Of a DNA stretch of 14,670 nucleotides, positions 13,652 through 14,670 are shown one piece after another (positions within the stretch are counted from its first letter, which is position 1; every line of letters starts with the position of its first letter). Origin of the DNA: Gammaproteobacteria bacterium (GTDB lineage: Bacteria > Pseudomonadota > Gammaproteobacteria > Chromatiales > Chromatiaceae); the NCBI GenBank assembly GCA_024277555.1, contig JAJRUY010000261.1:1-14670 (forward strand), in the 5' to 3' direction. A program made the translations under genes and the position numbers. The notes beneath the pieces are model-generated. The model did no database searches. It saw nothing but the letters and a program-made list of their open reading frames with translations, and was not told the DNA's origin.

Positions 13652-14527
13652 TCATTCAGCCGACGGTGATCCGCGCAGACGCAAACGCGCCTTGCATGCA
13701 GTATACAAGGCATCCATCTTTTCCCACATGGGGCCGGGGCGGCCATTGGCAACAGGATGGCCGTTGAGGCGCGTAACCGGCATCACTTCCCGGGTGGAGC
13801 TGGTGATCCAGATCTCTTCGGCAGTTTCCAGCTCCTCAACGGAGATGCTGGCTTCCGCATAAGGCAGACCGGCATCGCCTGCCAGCTCCAGCACCAGATC
13901 CCGGGTGATGCCGGGCAACAGCCGCTGGCTTTTGGGGGGGGTGATGATGAGCTCATCCTTGACGATAAACAGATTGGAAGCCGTACCTTCATTGGCCATA
14001 CCATCGCGCACCAGGATCGCCTCCTGAGCGCCCTCATCCAGTGCCTGCTGCTGGGAGAGGATATTCGCCAGCAGGGTAATGGCCTTGATATTGCACCGCT
14101 CCCAGCGAATATCGTCCAGGGTAATGACGCTCATACCCTGTTTTACCATCTCCGGGTCACGGCGGGTCAATTCCGTGGCGAAGGCCATTACCGTAGGGGT
14201 TACATGATCCGGGATGGTATGCAGGCGTTTGCCATAGGCGCCGCGGGTGATCTGCAGGTAGATTTGCTGGTCTTCAGTACCCCGTTGCGCCAATAGTTGC
14301 TGCAGAATTCTGCGCCACTGGTCTTCTGCCAGGGGTGGCGACATGCAAATGCCTTCCAGACTGGCGTTGAGACGGTGCAGGTGCTCACGCAGACGGAATG
14401 GTTGCCCGGCATAGGCGGGGATCACCTCGTATACACCATCGCCAAACAGGAAGCCGCGATCCATTACCGGCACACAGGCGTCCTCCTGGGGAATGAATTC
14501 GCCGTTCAGATAAATCAGTTCAGACAT
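13652..14527 (-). CDS. dat: D-amino acid aminotransferase (class IV, PLP-dependent)
   Basis: This fold-type IV aminotransferase should interconvert D-alanine and D-glutamate with their oxo-acids. The 291 residues include FGDGVYEVIPAY at 28-39, YLQITRG (90-96), the PLP-lysine Lys148 in ERCNIKAITLLANIL, and Glu180 in NEGTASNLFIV, close to Lys145/Glu177 of the Bacillus enzyme. The Arg101-x-His103 pair after the TRG motif resembles the carboxylate trap of D-amino acid transaminases and argues against IlvE or aminodeoxychorismate lyase. The place between dacA and ybeD is where Pseudomonas carries this gene. A C8 run on the coding strand (13934-13941) encodes Thr-Pro-Pro near residues 196-198. No strong ribosome binding site precedes ATG 14527; dacA ends 23 bases upstream. 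Confidence 0.88.
   Translation of the reverse strand: MSELIYLNGEFIPQEDACVPVMDRGFLFGDGVYEVIPAYAGQPFRLREHLHRLNASLEGICMSPPLAEDQWRRILQQLLAQRGTEDQQIYLQITRGAYGKRLHTIPDHVTPTVMAFATELTRRDPEMVKQGMSVITLDDIRWERCNIKAITLLANILSQQQALDEGAQEAILVRDGMANEGTASNLFIVKDELIITPPKSQRLLPGITRDLVLELAGDAGLPYAEASISVEELETAEEIWITSSTREVMPVTRLNGHPVANGRPGPMWEKMDALYTACKARLRLRGSPSAE
13934..13941 (-). repeat. C8 homopolymer in dat
   Basis: Eight consecutive C on the coding (minus) strand, read as G on the plus strand, fall within the codons for Thr-Pro-Pro in the segment IITPPKSQR. It is a candidate slippage tract. Confidence 0.9.
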
Positions 14528-14550
14528 GGTTATCGATTGAAAGCAGGCGG

Positions 14551-14670
14551 CTAATGGAAAACCATCAGCACCTGATCGATCAGATTATGGATGATCCCGC
14601 CTTCACGCACATCCTGCAACGCGACCAAGGGTACTTCTCTGACGGTTTTACCATCGTGTTCAAGAATCAC
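14551..14670 (-). CDS. dacA: C-terminus of D-alanyl-D-alanine carboxypeptidase DacA (partial)
   Basis: The frame enters at the right edge and ends with TAG at 14551-14553, so 39 residues are visible. The segment VREVPLVALQDVREGG matches the end of the second domain of penicillin-binding proteins 5/6 (E. coli has a PLVVMQEIPEGNFF-like stretch). The last residues, IIHNLIDQVLMVFH, form an amphipathic helix of the kind that anchors these enzymes to the outer face of the inner membrane. This is shorter than in E. coli. The catalytic domain lies outside the window. Position before dat, ybeD, lipB and lipA agrees with the common gammaproteobacterial order. Confidence 0.85.
   Translation of the reverse strand: MILEHDGKTVREVPLVALQDVREGGIIHNLIDQVLMVFH

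Noticed and set aside
1..14670. CRISPR array, tRNA, rRNA, insertion sequence or phage genes
   Set aside because: I saw no regularly spaced direct repeats, cloverleaf-like stretches, transposase or integrase motifs, or terminal inverted repeats. Genes occupy nearly the whole window.

Overview
This window looks like a chromosomal core region of a gammaproteobacterium. Three gene orders support this. A divergent rhlB / trxA - rho block is centred near 5.6-7.6 kb. A dacA - dat - ybeD - lipB - lipA run fills the right third. cysQ lies next to a yrfG-type nucleotidase at the left. The N-terminus of a secreted protein at the left edge resembles thioredoxin-fold proteins I associate with sulfur-oxidising gammaproteobacteria such as Chromatiales relatives. 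That finer placement is inference only. I see no tRNA, rRNA, insertion sequence, prophage, CRISPR array or integration scar. The densely packed genes look like resident core genome.

Layout. At 1-971 (minus) are cysQ and, overlapping its stop codon, the start of an exported protein that runs off the edge. At 1054-1716 (plus) is a yrfG-like GMP/IMP nucleotidase, divergent from cysQ. At 1722-5575 (minus) is a two-gene unit. The RNA helicase gene rhlB is followed, through a one-base TAATG overlap, by a membrane protein with intact GGDEF and EAL domains. The 277-base gap at 5576-5852 holds a divergent control region with inverted repeats. At 5853-10734 (plus) are trxA, then rho behind a G-free, C-containing leader, then murU, a GCS2-family glutamate-cysteine-ligase-like amidoligase, and an M14 aspartoacylase/succinylglutamate desuccinylase-like zinc hydrolase. 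From rho onward these genes are 2-3 bases apart or overlapping. At 10731-14670 (minus) are the end of dacA, then dat, ybeD, lipB, lipA and galE, mostly overlapping or nearly touching.

How the genes work together. rho, rhlB and trxA are a housekeeping set for transcription termination, mRNA decay and redox balance. The dacA-dat-ybeD-lipB-lipA run combines peptidoglycan carboxypeptidase, D-amino acid transamination and de novo lipoate synthesis. murU (cell-wall recycling) and galE (UDP-sugar supply) are attached to these blocks.

The least ordinary parts are three. The first is the amidoligase plus M14 hydrolase pair behind rho and murU, a possible make-and-break pair for an unidentified amide. 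The second is the coupling of rhlB to a c-di-GMP enzyme. The third is a set of sequence signals: the rho leader, a perfect hairpin over the first murU codons, and homopolymer tracts inside lipB (A9, at the catalytic lysine codon) and dat (C8). I found no clearly novel defence or mobile system.
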